From contig CM019823.1 in NCBI GenBank assembly GCA_009763385.1, forward strand, positions 29,787,845 through 29,851,844: a stretch of 64,000 nucleotides of DNA. Reading direction: 5' to 3'. The notes below the pieces were generated by a model. That model had not been told where the DNA came from. It ran no database searches and worked only from the letters and a program-made list of their open reading frames with translations. The first letter of the stretch is position 1. Each line of letters opens with the position of its first letter. Below are positions 23,289-35,540 of the stretch, piece after piece. The translations under genes and the position numbers were made by a program. This DNA comes from Coix lacryma-jobi var. lacryma-jobi (Eukaryota; Streptophyta; Magnoliopsida; Poales; Poaceae).

Positions 23289-24767
23289 TAGTAAAAAAAT
23301 GTCCATGACATAAAAAAAACTTTACGATGACGTTCCTGATGTGAAGATGACCAAAAAAAACTATTCAGATTATCGCATTTGGAGTCCAAACAAGAGGACG
23401 GTTATGAGCCTAGTCTGCAAACCAACATGTCTGGTTTGTCTTTAGGCCGCCCGGCTAAAATGCTCAGGCCAAACAAAACAACACAAGTTTAGGGTCCCAG
23501 GGAGTAGTTACTCCTATGTGATTACTAGCTAGTTACTCCCATTTTGAAATTTTAAATTTCAAAATCTATAAACATACAACTGTATTTTAGGACTCTAAAC
23601 AATTTTAAATTAAAAACTTTTCAACTATAAAGTTGTAGATCACATCGAGGGCTATAATTTTGATATAAAGTTTGTCTTCGTTCGATTTTATATGAAAAAA
23701 TTATGAATTATTTGTTGATATAAAGTTTTTAAATTGTCATGTTTAGATCTAGATGAGACTCAAAACAAAGTTTAGAAACCAGGATGACACAACTGACTAA
23801 GTTTAAGGACCTAAACGAGCGAGTTATAAGTTTATGGACCGGGATGACATAACCGAACCAGTTTAGGGACCGGGATGACACAACCGAATAAGTTTGAGGA
23901 CTTAGACGGTCGATTTGCGAGTTTAAGGACCGTGATGCCGCAATGACACAAGTTTAGGGACCGGTGATGACCTTTACTCTTTTTTATTTGACCTCGATCG
24001 TCGTTGTTGCCGTTGTTAACGGTTGCGTTTGCATGTTCATCCAGGTCAACTCCGTTCCGTTTCTCCCAAGGCACAAAACAAAAGTAACCCCGTTTCCGTT
24101 TCCGGGACGGAGTGCGGGTGCAGCACGTCGTCGACCTCACCATCAATTGATGACTGTACTACAGATGAGAGTCACCCGCGCGCGCACGAGAACCACACAC
24201 AACGGGCGGGAGATCGATTATTTAGCGAATCGTAACAAGATCGATCGATCGATCGATCGATCTCTGCCGGGTGCCGGGATTTCATCTCTCGTGACTCGTG
24301 ACTCATGACTACTCTTGCTTTGCTCACATCGATAGGCCGGCCGGGGTGCAAATGGCCGGACAAGTGGCGCGCAAGCTTATACCGTAACCACAAATTAGAT
24401 ATAGCAAGGCGATACATACAGCATGATCAATTTGTTGACAGCTAGCTGATGGTCGTCTTGCCGCCTTGTGCAAAACAAAACAAAAAAAATGTTAACAACT
24501 ATACTTAGAGCATGTTGGGATCTCACCTAGTAAACTTTAGTCACTTTTACACTTAATAAAAGGAACTAAAAATGCTTTTTAGTCTCTTTTTAATAGAGGT
24601 GTTTGGTATTTAAGCCACTAAAAATGACTAAATTTTAGTGGGTGAGATCGTCTTACTTTGTTAGAGGGGTAGCTTTCGCTGCGCGGCGGTGTACCTAGCT
24701 GATGTTTACCTCCCGTCCCGTGGCTCTCAGTTTCTCTTCTCAGGATTTTTTTTTTTACAAACAAAAG
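23289..24767. other. Intergenic DNA between two retrotransposons
   Basis: No gene was recognised. About 23,750-23,965 holds diverged tandem phrases of the type GTTTAGGGACCGGGATGACA. A (GATC)n tract lies at about 24,239-24,262. A small inverted-repeat segment with TAGTCACTTTTA/TAAATGACTAAA-like arms (about 24,505-24,665) may be a degraded MITE. Confidence 0.45.
24239..24262. repeat. (GATC)n microsatellite
   Basis: Six perfect, self-complementary GATC units. Confidence 0.9.
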
Positions 24768-26075
24768 TGTCGGTGTTTCGTATCCGGGGGTATCACACCA
24801 ACGAGTAATATGATCGCGTGCTTCTCTTCCTGGATGGTGATGCAAAGGGACACAAGGATTTATCCTGGTTCGGGCGAAGAAGGCCCTACGTCCAGCGGGG
24901 GGAGATGTTCTTGTATTATTTGCACCTAAGTGCTTGTACAGGGGAGAATACAAGCTCAGTGAGCGTGGACCGGGGTCCGGACTCGTGTTTGTGCGTGGAC
25001 TCGTGTGTTCTGTTCGTCGTCACGAATGAGGGTCCTAGCGTCCCCTTTTATAGAGCAAGGGGAGGCCAGGATTACAAAAAGTATTACAGGTGTCGGGGCG
25101 CATGGTGCCCCATACGGAGAAGGGTTGGAACCCTGTCTTGTCGGGGCCACTGGAGCCGATGTGATCGTCGCTGTTGAGGCGTCCTTGAGTCGTGGCTTCC
25201 CTCCGGGCGCGGACGTGGGGGCGCGACAAAGCGGGAGCCGTACAGCACCCATCCCGGAATGTACAGTACGCGGGTGAGGTCCCTCCGGGTCTTGGGGTAC
25301 CTGTCCTCCAATAGCACGAAAGTAGTTAGGGCTCGAAGGGCGCGGAGCCGGCTTCGAGGTGGTGCCACGGGGCTCAAGGGGCGCGGAGCCGGCCTCGAGG
25401 TGTTACAGTGCAGAGCTCGAGGGGCGCGCGTAGCCGGCTCGAGGGGTTACAGTGCAGGGCTCGAGGGGCGCGAAGCCGACCTCGAGGTGTTACAGTGCAG
25501 GGCTCGAGGGGCGTAGAGCCGGCCTCGAGGGGCTACAGTGCATGGTATGGTCGAATAGTGCTGCACTGGTGCCCTTTGCCCATGCTTGTGTGTGAAAACG
25601 TGACTTGACCTTTACACGGGTTACTGTGGTACATACCGTGCACTAGTGGACATGACCGGAGTAGGTGAAGGCATTAAATGGGTGGTATGGGTTGGTACAG
25701 CTGGTGTGCAGCTCGAGGTGTGGGAGCGCGTTCGCCCGAGGCCTGGCTGGGAGGGCTCGGGCGAGACGGAGATACCGGTTCGCCCGAGGCCTGGCTGGGA
25801 GGGCTCGGGCGAGACGGAGACAGAGCGGTTCGCCCGAGGCCTGGCTGGGAGGGCTCGGGCGAGACGGAGATAGCGGTTCGCCCGAGGCCTGGCTGGGAGG
25901 GCTCGGGCGAGACGGAGACAGAGCGGTTCGCGCTCGCCGAGGCCTGGCTCAGCGGGCTCGGCGAGGCGGAGAAAGAGCATTCGCCCGAGGCCTGGCTGGG
26001 AGGGCTCGGGCGAGTCGGAGTTTGGGCGTTTGGGTATTTGCGTTGATTGGGGGTACCCCTTTTTTACCACCGACA
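24768..26075 (-). repeat. 3' LTR of the gypsy element
   Basis: This 1,308-bp LTR runs TGTCGGTGTTTCG...ACCACCGACA. On the minus strand a TATA box (CTATAAAAGG, plus 25,043-25,052) marks the LTR promoter. Two internal tandem arrays are present: about 44-bp units with GGCTCGAGGGGCGC (25,380-25,540), and about 60-bp units with CGCCCGAGGCCTGGC (25,730-26,020). The polypurine tract, minus GGGCTCGGGGGCTAC, adjoins at 26,076. Confidence 0.88.
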
Positions 26076-27353
26076 GTAGCCCCCGAGCCCTTGTTCGAGT
26101 GCTTGCATTCGAGCAGGGGCTTCAGATTGGGATCTCGATGGATAGCTAACTGGTCTCGAGGATTTTGTCGATTCGATTCCGTGGGTGTCGTGCGAGCGAC
26201 ACCCGGGGTGTAGCCCCCGAGGCCACGGGGGAGTGGTCCGAACTCCCTCGTGGGCTTTCCGAAGAATCCTCCGTTGTTTGGGAGCCTTCTGCCCAGTGGG
26301 TGCGCCTTTTAGGCAGATATCGTCAGAGAGCGGAGATCGCGGCGCCGTGTGTTCCTGTCAACAGGCTCGAAATGCAGTTTGGTAATAAAATTTAAATGTT
26401 CGAAGCAACCTTTCCTTTGTCGTGGGGGACTCCGTCCGAGGCTTGGCTCGGAGGGCTCGGACGAGATGGAGAACAAGCGTTCGTCCTGGGCCTGGTCTCG
26501 AGGGCTCGGGTGAGAAGGAGGTCGAGTCGTTCCCCCGAGGCCTGAAAATCCCATGTTCAGACAAAGAAAGAGATTAGTCGTAACTGTCCGAGTTTTTAGA
26601 CCCTCTTTCGTCGAGGGGTGCCGGCTGCCTGAACCGACTGGCGGCTCCTCGAGCTGTCCGGCATGCCGATTACCTGGCTTGTCGTCCCGCGAGTCCTTTC
26701 GATCGGATGCGAGGTGGGATGTCTCGTACTACCCCGAGTGGGCGAGTATCGAGGTTCCGGGTGAGCTAGTAACGGGGAATCCAAGTGAGAGCTCGTGCCC
26801 CGTTCGTTAGGGGTCGACTGTGGCCCGGAGGCGGTCTCATAAAGCATGGGTGCTCAGTCTGCAGGAGTGCCGGGTCCATTCGATAGGACCGGTGGCTCGA
26901 TGCCTCCCTCCGAGGGGATCTCACTGCATATCGAGCTCCCGCCTTGGATACACGTGGGGGGCCTCGAGGGCTTGGCCCTCGAGTGATGCCTCGAGTGGCG
27001 CCCTTGGTGTCCCTGACTCGGATGCTCGAAGCCGGCTGTCGAACCCTTTTCGAGGGCCAGCCTTCGCTACCTCGAGACTTAGGGCCGGGGCCCGTTTTTA
27101 CCTTTATGAAGAGTCCTCCGTCTTCTGGGAGTCCTTCTGCCCGTTGGGCGCGCCTTTTTAGGCGGAAACTGTGGGGAGGGAGAGCGACGGGCGCGAAGCC
27201 GGAGCGACGGTCGTGGCGGGCCCGGGTAGTGGAGCGAATGGAGAGGTAACGCGTGTGACCTGCACCCGGCTCGAGACGCGGTTAGGTAGGCGCATTGAAT
27301 GCATTCTGTTACCTTTTTACGTCGTGGGAGATCCCGCCCCTTTGGATTTCTCC
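26076..27353. other. Gypsy internal spacer between 3' LTR and antisense ORF
   Basis: GC-rich, with many CTCGAG-containing phrases (GGCTCGAGGGC type) and no conserved protein. It serves as the 3' untranslated part of the element and contains the promoter of the antisense ORF at its right end. Confidence 0.5.
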
Positions 27354-27361
27354 TATAAATA
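27354..27361 (+). promoter_or_regulatory. TATA box of the antisense ORF in the gypsy element
   Basis: TATAAATA in a TTCTCC context lies 128 bp upstream of the plus-strand ATG at 27,489, pointing away from the LTR and against the direction of gag-pol. Confidence 0.6.
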
Positions 27362-27488
27362 TCGAAAAGAGGGGAAAGAGAACCCTTTACTTTGCCTTTG
27401 CCTTCGCCGCCGCTGCTGCCTTAACGCGCCCTCTCCTTCGAGCTAGCCGCCGCCCGTCCGCTGCTCGGATCCGCGCCGCGCCACCGTC

Positions 27489-30400
27489 ATGGCCGCCCAG
27501 ACACAGATATCGCCGGCCGAGGACTGGAGCCCGTCGAAGGTGACGCAGAGCGAGATGGACTCGCTGGTGGCCCAGGGGCTCTTGCGCCCCAATCCGGAGG
27601 AGGGGCCCGCATGGTGGGTTATCCCGTCGGCGGAGCACCGGGAGCCGCACCCGCCGGAGGGGTATGTGGTGAGCTTCACGCGCTACCACCGCATGGGGCT
27701 CGGCGTCCCTCCGAGCCGCTTCCTGCGAGGGCTGACCCACCATTTCGAGGTGGAGCTTCAACACTTCTCCCCCAACTCCATCTCGCACGCCGCCATATTC
27801 GCCGCGGTGTGCGAGGGGTACCTGAAGATGGAGCCGCACTGGGAGATGTTCGTCCATCTCTTCCGGGGCGAGCTCTTCATCAAGTCCCTGAAGCCCAGCG
27901 GGAGGCGGCTCGTGCGTATGGGCTCCCTTGCCATTACTGCGAGGGCGGGGACCTCGTCGGCCAATGTCCCGCGGGTATCTACGGTACAAGCTTTCCTCCA
28001 ACCAGGCCGGGTGGGACGACCATTGGTTCTACCTTCGGAACGAAGGTGGCCTCCTCCCGCAGTACACCGGCCGGGTCCTCACTCAACGCCCGGGAGAAGT
28101 GGACCTGGGGTGTTGCGGCGGACAGGCAACGCCACCTGGTCCCGTTGATGGAGATGATGAAGACGCTGGTGGATGAGAAGAAGCTGACCGTGCAAGCGGT
28201 CATTTGGGCGTTCCACCAGCGAAGAGTTCTTCCGCTGGCGGACCGCCCCTTCTTATGCACGAGATGGGCCCGCAGGCTCAGCTCGAGGCGCTCAACCGTT
28301 CGAGGATGGCGAAGAAGAGAGGCTGTCCCGGAACGAGGGCGTCTCCCGGGTGTCGATTACGATCCAGGGGACGTTCACCCCTGAACTCTCCCACCTGGTT
28401 GCGATGGCGCCCGACGAGGGGTGTCTCGACCTGGTAAGCTTCCCTCGAGTCGAGCTATCTCGAACCTCCTCCCCCTTCTTCCTCCTTCGATCCGTTTGCA
28501 TCCGTCTTGTGGTTTGTCTCCTCATGCTTCTCCTTTCTTCAGGGGGCATTTACTTGTCGCGCGTCGAGGCCCCCGGTGAGGGAAGACGCCGCGGATGCTC
28601 AGGTGAGGCGCCTCTCTGCTCAAAAGGACAAGGAGAGCAAGGATGCAAAAAAGAAGAAAGAGAAAGATAAAAACTTGCGTCGCTTAGCTCGGGAGCAGAG
28701 ACTGGCGAGGGCCCGTCGCAACCGTCAGCCTGGGGACGGGTCCCCGAGCTGAGCTCCTCGGGCTCGGAGGAGGAGAGTAGTGACGAGGAGGGGGACGACG
28801 ACGAGGGGATGGATGCGCGCTTGATGCGCGCGGGGCTCTTCGATGGCAGGGCTGACCGCTCCTCTGTGCAGGAGGGTACACTGGAGGTCCCACCGACAAA
28901 AGGGGCACGCGGGACGCAGCCGCGGAAGGCGGCGCCGATCCCTGCCTCGTCGGGGGCCCGAGGTCCGTCGAGCTCCGCGCCGGACGTGCTTCCAATCGCA
29001 AGGAAGCCCCGGACCCGGAGTGCCTCCGCCACTGCGCCAGCGGAGGCCGCCCCCGCGTCAGCCCAGACGGGGGGTCTCGAGAGGGGGCGGGCCTCGAGAG
29101 GCGGCCGACAGGTCGAGAAGGGTTCGGGGCCCGACCCCGCGAGCCGTCAAGGGCGCCGTCGAGCCCGCGGAGGAGTGGGCGCCAAGAAGGGGCGTCGAGC
29201 CCGCGCCATCATGAGCGTCGGGGAGGGAGCCCCCGAGCATCTCGTGACCAGGGGCGCGAGCGTCCCCGGAGTTCATCGCCGCACCGCCCGGGACGCGGAG
29301 GCGGACGCGGGAGGGCGCGACCACCAGCGCGGGCGCCGGAGCAGGTCCCGGAGCCCGCGTCGGAGCGAGCGCCATGACATCAGTACGAGGGTGGTGCGGT
29401 CGCCCTCCCGCGATGTGGGGCGGAAGGAGGGCTCTCCCTCGAGGTCGAGCCATGGGAGGCGTCGGGAGCCCTCCCCCCATCCCAGCCCTGTGGAGACGGC
29501 CCAGGCACAGGGCTCGAGCCATGGGGCGGGCTCGAAGCCCCGAGTGGGTCCGGCGATTCTGGGAAAAAGCCCAGCCGCCGCTTTGGGTGAGTAGTCTTCT
29601 TGGACCTCGTCGGTAGTGAGGCTTTACCTTTTTACTTTTTGACGACATACGCTATCTCTGTTTTCTCAGGGGGAAGCGCTCTTATCAGGAGGTGGACCTG
29701 CCTCGTCCAAGAGGGCCAAGTCCTCGGGCCCCGTCGAGGCACAGGCACCTCGAGGTATGGCTCCTTCCTCCGCTAGAGAAGCCGCTTGGCTGGATGGAGA
29801 AGGCTCGAGCTGCCATGGCTCGAGGGGGCCGACTGGTCGTCGCGAATTTGGTGAGGCCGTCGCCATCGACCACAGGGGTCGAGGCATCCTTCCTGACTTG
29901 ACACCGCTGTTATCTCATACTGCAGGGGCCTCCGCTCACGGCATCGATCCAGCCTCCACCGCGTCGACTGAGGCGCTGCATCCTCCCCCTCTCCTCCGGC
30001 GACGGCGCCAACTGGGAGCGGCACCCTTCCCCCTACCACGACGTCTGTTTCGGGGGAAGTGCCCGGGGCGAGCACGGCCCCGCCGGTGTCCGGGGCTGAG
30101 GAGACCACGCCCCTCGAGGCCCCGAGCAACACGAGCCGGGCTGCGGAGGAGGGAAAGGGGGGAGGGGGTCGGCGGAGAGAAGGAGCCGACAGTGGAGGAC
30201 CTTCTGGATGAGCTGGAGCGGGGGCCGCCCTCGCCGCGGGCCCGATGACGGTGGAAGCGTCATTCGAGCCTTCGCTCCCACGCGAGGCAGTGGCGCCGCC
30301 TCGGGAGGCGGCGGAGCAACAGGAGGCGCCAGCGGAGGGACGGAGGGAGTCGGGTCAGCTCGAGGCGGAGGAGGATCTGCCCGACATCGAGCTCGACCGG

Positions 30401-31752
30401 CCGATATGGCCGTTTCCCGTCCCACTGAGCCCGCCTCTCGCCGTGGTCCCATCGAGCAGCCGGCCCAGCGGGGGGCCCCGCGTGAGGTGCGGTCCATCTT
30501 CCGGGAGGTGGCCGCGCTTATGGCGGAGGCGGAGCGGTCCTGCTCTGAGGAGGCGGACCGGTCCGCTCAGGTGTCAGCCGCCCTCGAGCGGGCCGAGGCG
30601 GAGCTTCGAGATCTCCGCGCGGAGCTGAGCCGGAACGCCCAGATGGCGAGCCGGCTTAACGAGGCGGAGGCGGAGGTCCGGGTGGCTCGAGGCGAGGTCG
30701 CCCGATCCAGGGAGGAGGCCGCCGCCGTTCTCGAAGTGTCGAGGAAGGAGGCCGCGGACGCCCGAAGCGAGGCCACCTCCGCCCGGGCTGAAGCCGAGGC
30801 GGCGAAGCAGGAGGCTGCTGACGCCCCGGCGAGGCCGCCGCCGCCCGAACCGCAGCGGAGGCGGCGAGAGGAAAGAGGCCGAAGACGCCGTGAGTGGCGC
30901 CGACACCGCCCGAGCTGCCGAGGGGGCGGCGCGGCAGGAGGTGATCCGTAAGGATCTGGCCCTGGTGGAGGCGGGCCGGCTGATCGAGGACCTTAGGTCC
31001 GAGAAGAAGCTCCTCACGCTGGCTGAGAAGCGCAGGCTGGAGCAGCGTGCTGAGGGCCTGACCAGCGACCTCGCCGCACTGGGGCAACACTGCGACGGTG
31101 AGGCTTACACTTGTTTTTGTTTGGGTTTCGAAGTTTTTCGTTATGCCGTCGTCTCACTCTTCCTTGTTTATTGCGCAGGGGTCGAGAAGACGGTCGAGGA
31201 GCTCCGTGAGACGAACCAGGCTCTCTTGGACCAACTCCAAGACGAGACGATGGTGGCGGAGCGGGCTCGCACCTCCCTCGACCGGCTCGTCCCCATGTGG
31301 GGTGCTCCTGCGGTAGCTGCGGCAGAAGGCGCGATGGCTCGAGGCGACGCCTTGGTCGACGCCTTGTGCTTCTTCGACGCAGCCGCTCGGGACCGCGTCC
31401 GGCAAGCTCTCCATCACGGTGTCAAGCAGACACTCGCGGTTGTTCGTTCCGGTTTCCGCTTCCGGTCCATGTTGTCGCGAATGGCTTCATCGAGATCGAG
31501 GGGAAGGATGAGGAATGGAACAACCGCCGAGTTGACAAAATTTTGGAGAAGATGGAGAGGCGGGGGCGTCGCTCGCGAAGATCTTCGAGGAGGACGTGCT
31601 GCCTCCTGACGCCAGCAGCGGCGTCGGGAGCCCTCCTCCCTCGAGCTCGGGCGTCGAAGTCGAGCCCGCCGTCGTGGACCTCGGGGGGAGTAGCACCGCA
31701 CCGACGAGGACTGAGGCCTGCGTGCCAAATTTGGGCGTTGAGGCCCTTGTAA
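27489..31752 (+). pseudogene. Antisense accessory ORF of the gypsy element (putative gypsy-type transposon domain), spliced-looking, frameshifted
   Basis: The product begins MAAQTQISPAEDW. Residues 1-150 match the grass putative gypsy type transposon family (PF04195 type): a VTQSEMDSLVAQGLL opening, then GYVVSFTRYHRMGLGVPPSRF and FVHLFRGELF. After about 27,915 the homology (YLRYKLSSNQAGWDDHWFYL) moves to a second frame, and then to a third near 28,080, so this copy is broken. Good GT-AG pairs suggest introns at 28,434-28,542, 29,587-29,669, 29,851-29,925 and 31,098-31,178. The middle is Arg/Ser/Pro-rich. The C-terminal third is a long Ala/Glu-rich coiled coil (ARSREEAAAVLEVSRKEAA). The function of this family is not known. 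Exon limits are partly inferred. Confidence 0.75.
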
Positions 31753-32260
31753 GAATTCTATGACATAAATGAGGTACGTCGAGACCCGAATGTATATGAG
31801 ATTTGTTTATGGAAAGAGTTGTTTCTTTTCAAATGCGTTTGACCACTTCTCTTTGTCGCAAGCTCGAGTTTTTGCTAACTTAGTCTGTGCTCCTTCGATA
31901 CGTCGCGAGCTCCTCGAGGGGAGGCGTAGGTAGGTTACCGTAGCCCGGGGGCGTAGGTGGACGTCTACGTCGACGCCTCCCGACCCTTGGTGGCTCGAGG
32001 TATTTTAGGATTTAGACGTCGCTAGTTCACTCGAGGCACGGGTCGAGACACAGGGTCAAAACTTTTGAAAGAAAAACGCTCATTTTTTCCGGAGTCTGGG
32101 GAGGGGCCCCCCGTCAGCCCCCGAGGGAGGCTTGACCCTGAGCAGAGCAGGGTCGAGGCTACCTTTAGATGCGAAGCAATATAAACGATAATGTACGAGT
32201 TTGTTCATTCATTTTGACATGTTTGTACAAAGTGATAAAATGAACAAGGCCTCGAGGCCT
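31753..32260. other. Gypsy spacer between antisense ORF and integrase end
   Basis: The two oppositely directed coding regions converge here. The stretch is non-coding with CTCGAGG-type phrases. Confidence 0.5.
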
Positions 32261-33312
32261 TTAAGGGTAGAAGCGACGTAGCTGAGATATGTTCCACGCG
32301 TTCGCCAGGATCCTGCCTTGGTCGTCGTAGAGCTTGTACGTGCCTGGCTTGAGCACTTCGGCCACGGTGTATGGGCCTTCCCACGGAGGGGTGAGTTTAT
32401 GGCGCCCTCGATTATCTTGCAGCCGTCGAAGCACGAGGTCCCCCACCGCCAGGTCCCTTTTGCGCACGTGCCTGTCGTGTGGTAGCATCGAAGTGTTTGC
32501 TGGTAGCGTGCAGAGTTGATGAGCGCCACGTCTCGGGCCTCCTCGAGCTGGTCCTTGGCGTTGGCGAGCCTTTCGTCACTGGTTTGCTCGTTGTAGGCTC
32601 GAAGTCGAGGTGAGCCGTACTCGAGGTCCGTAGGTAAGACGGCCTCGGCGCCGTAGGTTAGGAAAAACGGAGTGAACCCGGTGGCTCGACTCGGCGTAGT
32701 CCTGAGACCCCACAGCACCGAAGGGAGTTCCGTAGCCCACCCCTTTCCGAAGTCTTTGAGGGTCTTGAACAGCTTGGCTTTAGCCCATGGAGTATCATGC
32801 CGTTGGCGCGCTCGACCTGCCCATTGCATTGGGGGTAGGCGACCGAGGCCCAGGTTACGCGAATGTTGTTGTCATCGCAGAAGTTGGTGAACTTTTTGCC
32901 GGTAAATTGGGTGCCGTTGTCGGTGATGATGACATTAGGCACCCCAAACCGGTACATGATGTTAGCGATGAACTCGACAGCCCTCTCGGAGGTGGGGTCT
33001 CCTATCGGTTTAGCCTCGATCCATTGGTGAACTTGTCGACGGCCACGAGCATGTGTGTGTGTACCCTCCACTTGTCCTTCTGAGGGGACCAACGAGGTCG
33101 AGCCCCCAAACGGCAAATGGCCAAGTGATTGGGATCATCTGCAGGGCGTGTGCGGGCTGGTGCGTTTGCTTGGCGTAAAATTGACACCCATGACATGCTT
33201 GGACCAAACGCTTGGCATCCCCGATGGCGGTCGGCCAATAGAAGCCTTGTCGGAAGGCGTTGCCAACCAGGGCCCTCGGCGCTGCGTGGTGGCCGCAAGC
33301 CCCCGAGTGCAT
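32261..33312 (-). pseudogene. Gypsy integrase region, frameshifted
   Basis: Integrase inserts the cDNA. The zinc-binding HHCC part is seen in ARGYWP-type context (FYWPTAIGDAKRLVQACHGCQFYAKQ, about 33,140-33,300). The catalytic core has TDNGTQF and, further on, NGQVERANG (about 32,790-32,940). The C-terminal part is VLWGLRTTPSRATGFTPF and GPYTVAEVLKPGTYKLYD, with no clear chromodomain. The pieces are in different frames, so the gene is inactive. Confidence 0.82.
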
Positions 33313-34230
33313 ATCGTCGAGGAGCTTGCGCCCTTCCTCGAGTGGGATGCAGCGTTGAAGGATTCCAGTTGGACTTCGTCGGTATAGCTCCCGTTCGTCG
33401 CCGTAGATGACGTAGGTCTTGCCCTCCGGGCGATGCGTCGGGCCTCCGTCTTGTCTTCTGGTAGTTCGCCTTGTGTCAGGTAGTCGAGGTAGGGCGTCCG
33501 CCAGTCAAGGGGGTCCGTGACGACGGGAGGCGTGTGTGTCGACCTGCATCGCTTCTGCGGACGTCGAGGGGTCCTTCTCGAGGGGTGGTCGTCGAATCTC
33601 GAGCCCCCGTGCCTTGCTCGAGGGGTGGCGTCGAGGTCCCAGCCCCTGGGTCGATCTCGACGGATGGCTCGAAGACGTCCCTCGAGAAGACGTCTGGCGG
33701 TACCGTGCTGCGCGTGGACGCCAATTTTGCCAGCTCGTCTGCGGCTTCGTTGTACTTCCGAGCTACGTGGTTGAGCTCGAGGCCGTAAAAACTTGTCTTC
33801 TAGCTTGCGCACCTCCCCGCAGTACGCCTCCATCTTGGGGTCGATGCAGCTTGAGGCCTTCATAACCTGGTTGACGACGAGCTGCGAGTCTCCTCGGGCG
33901 TCGAGGCGTCGGACCCCGAGCTCGAGGGCGATGCGCAGCCCATTGACGAGGGCCTCGTACTCGGCGACGTTGTTGGAGGCGGGGAAGTGCAGGGTAGCAG
34001 GTAGCGCATGTGTACTCCGAGGGGCGAGATGAAGAGCAGGCCTGCTCCTGCCCCCGTCTTCGTGAGGGATCCATCGAAGTACATGGTCCAGAGCTCGGCT
34101 TGAATCTGTGCCGGCGGGGGAGCTGAGTGTCGGTCCACTCAGCAACGAAGTCTGCCAACGCTTGCGACTTGATGGCCTTTCGCGGGCATAGGTGATGGTT
34201 TCCCCATTAGCTCGGCGGACCACTTGGCGA
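33313..34230 (-). pseudogene. Gypsy second RNase H (archaeal-like) region, frameshifted
   Basis: WTMYFDGSLTKTGAGAG (about 34,040-34,100) and, in a second frame, ASNNVAEYEALVNGLRIALE with LDARGDSQLVVNQV (about 33,840-33,990) are the marks of the additional RNase H that Tat-lineage elements carry next to integrase. A spacer that leads to integrase follows. Confidence 0.75.
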
Positions 34231-35540
34231 TGCGCCCGTGGCCTCCCGATTGTTGACGATCTCTCCGAGGGGGAAGGACGACACCACCGTCACGGGATGA
34301 GCTAGGAAGTAGTGCTGGAGCTTGCGCCTTGTGACGATGATGCCGTAGAGTAGCTTTTGGATGTGCGGGTACCGGACCTTGGCCTCGGAGAGTACCTCAT
34401 GGTGAAAGTATACCGGTCGCTGGACCGGCAATGTATGGCCCTCCTCGTGCCTCTCGACGGCTATGACCGCGCTAACCACCTGAGTGGTTGCAGCCACATA
34501 GAGGAGGAGGGGCTCGGGGGAGTCGTCACCTTCGGCTGGTCGCGAGGGGGCACGAGAATTGGCGCAGAAGTCAGCAACCCCTTTAACTTGGTTAAGGCCT
34601 CCTCTGCTTCGGCGGTCCACGCAAAGTGTTCCGTCTTTTTTAGCAGGCGGTAGAGGGGCAGTGCTTTTTCCCCCCAGCCTCGAGATGAATCTGCTGAGAG
34701 CGGCTAGGCAGCCTGTTACCTTTTGCACACCCTGAGGTCACGAATCGGGCCCATCCTCGTGACTGCTGAGATTTTTTCAGGGTTTGCCTCGATCCCCCGT
34801 TGTGAGACGACGTAGCCAGTAGCATGCCTCGAGGCACACCAAAGGACACACTTCTCGGGGTTGAGCTTCACATCTTGGCCCGGAGGCACTCGAACGTGGT
34901 CTCGAGGTCGCTGATGAGGTTCCCGACTTTCTTAGTTTTAACCACGATGTCATCGACGTAGGCCTCGACGGTTTTGCCTATGTGCTCGCCAAAGATGTGC
35001 TGCATACATCGTTGGTATGTTGCCCCGGCGTTTCGAAGGCGAAGGGCATCGTAACATAGCAGTACATACCAAATGGCGTGATAAAAGAGGTTGCGAGCTC
35101 ATCGGATTTTCTCATTCTAATTTGGTGGTAGCCGGAATACGCATCAAGGAACGAAAGCACTTCGCACCCAGCAGTGGAATCGACGATCTGGTCAATTCTA
35201 AGGTAAAGGAAATGGAACTTTTGGGCATGCTTTATTCAGACCGGTGTAATCTACACACATCCGCATTTTTCCATTCTTTTTCCTAACTAGTACAGGATTA
35301 GCTAGCCACTCTGGGTAAAATACCTCCTTGATGAATCCGGCCGCCAAAAGCTTGTGCACCTCTTCGCCGATGATCCTGCGCTTTTCCTCGTCGAAGCGGC
35401 GTAGGCGTTGCTTTCACCGGTCTGGACCCGGCCTGGATCTCCAAGGCGTGCTCGGCGACTTCCCTCGGTATGCCCGGCATGTCCGAGGGGTTCCACGCAA
35501 ACATGTCGATGTTCGCGCGGAGAAAGTCGACGAGCACTAC
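34231..35540 (-). pseudogene. Gypsy reverse transcriptase and first RNase H, frameshifted
   Basis: RT copies element RNA into DNA. FLDAYSGYHQIRM and SFITPFGMYCYVTMPF (34,980-35,160) and EAYVDDIVVKTKK (about 34,930-34,970) are the fingers and catalytic palm motifs. The N-terminal part, with ANIDMFAWNPSDMPGIPREVAEH, is at 35,390-35,540. The connection domain with PVYFHHEVLSEAKVRYPHIQKLLYG is at about 34,340-34,420. At least two frame changes are needed to join them. Confidence 0.82.

Noticed and set aside
25646..26213. Plus-strand ORFs with repeated Arg-Ala-Arg-Arg phrases
   Set aside because: They are translations of the LTR tandem array, open because the unit lacks stops.
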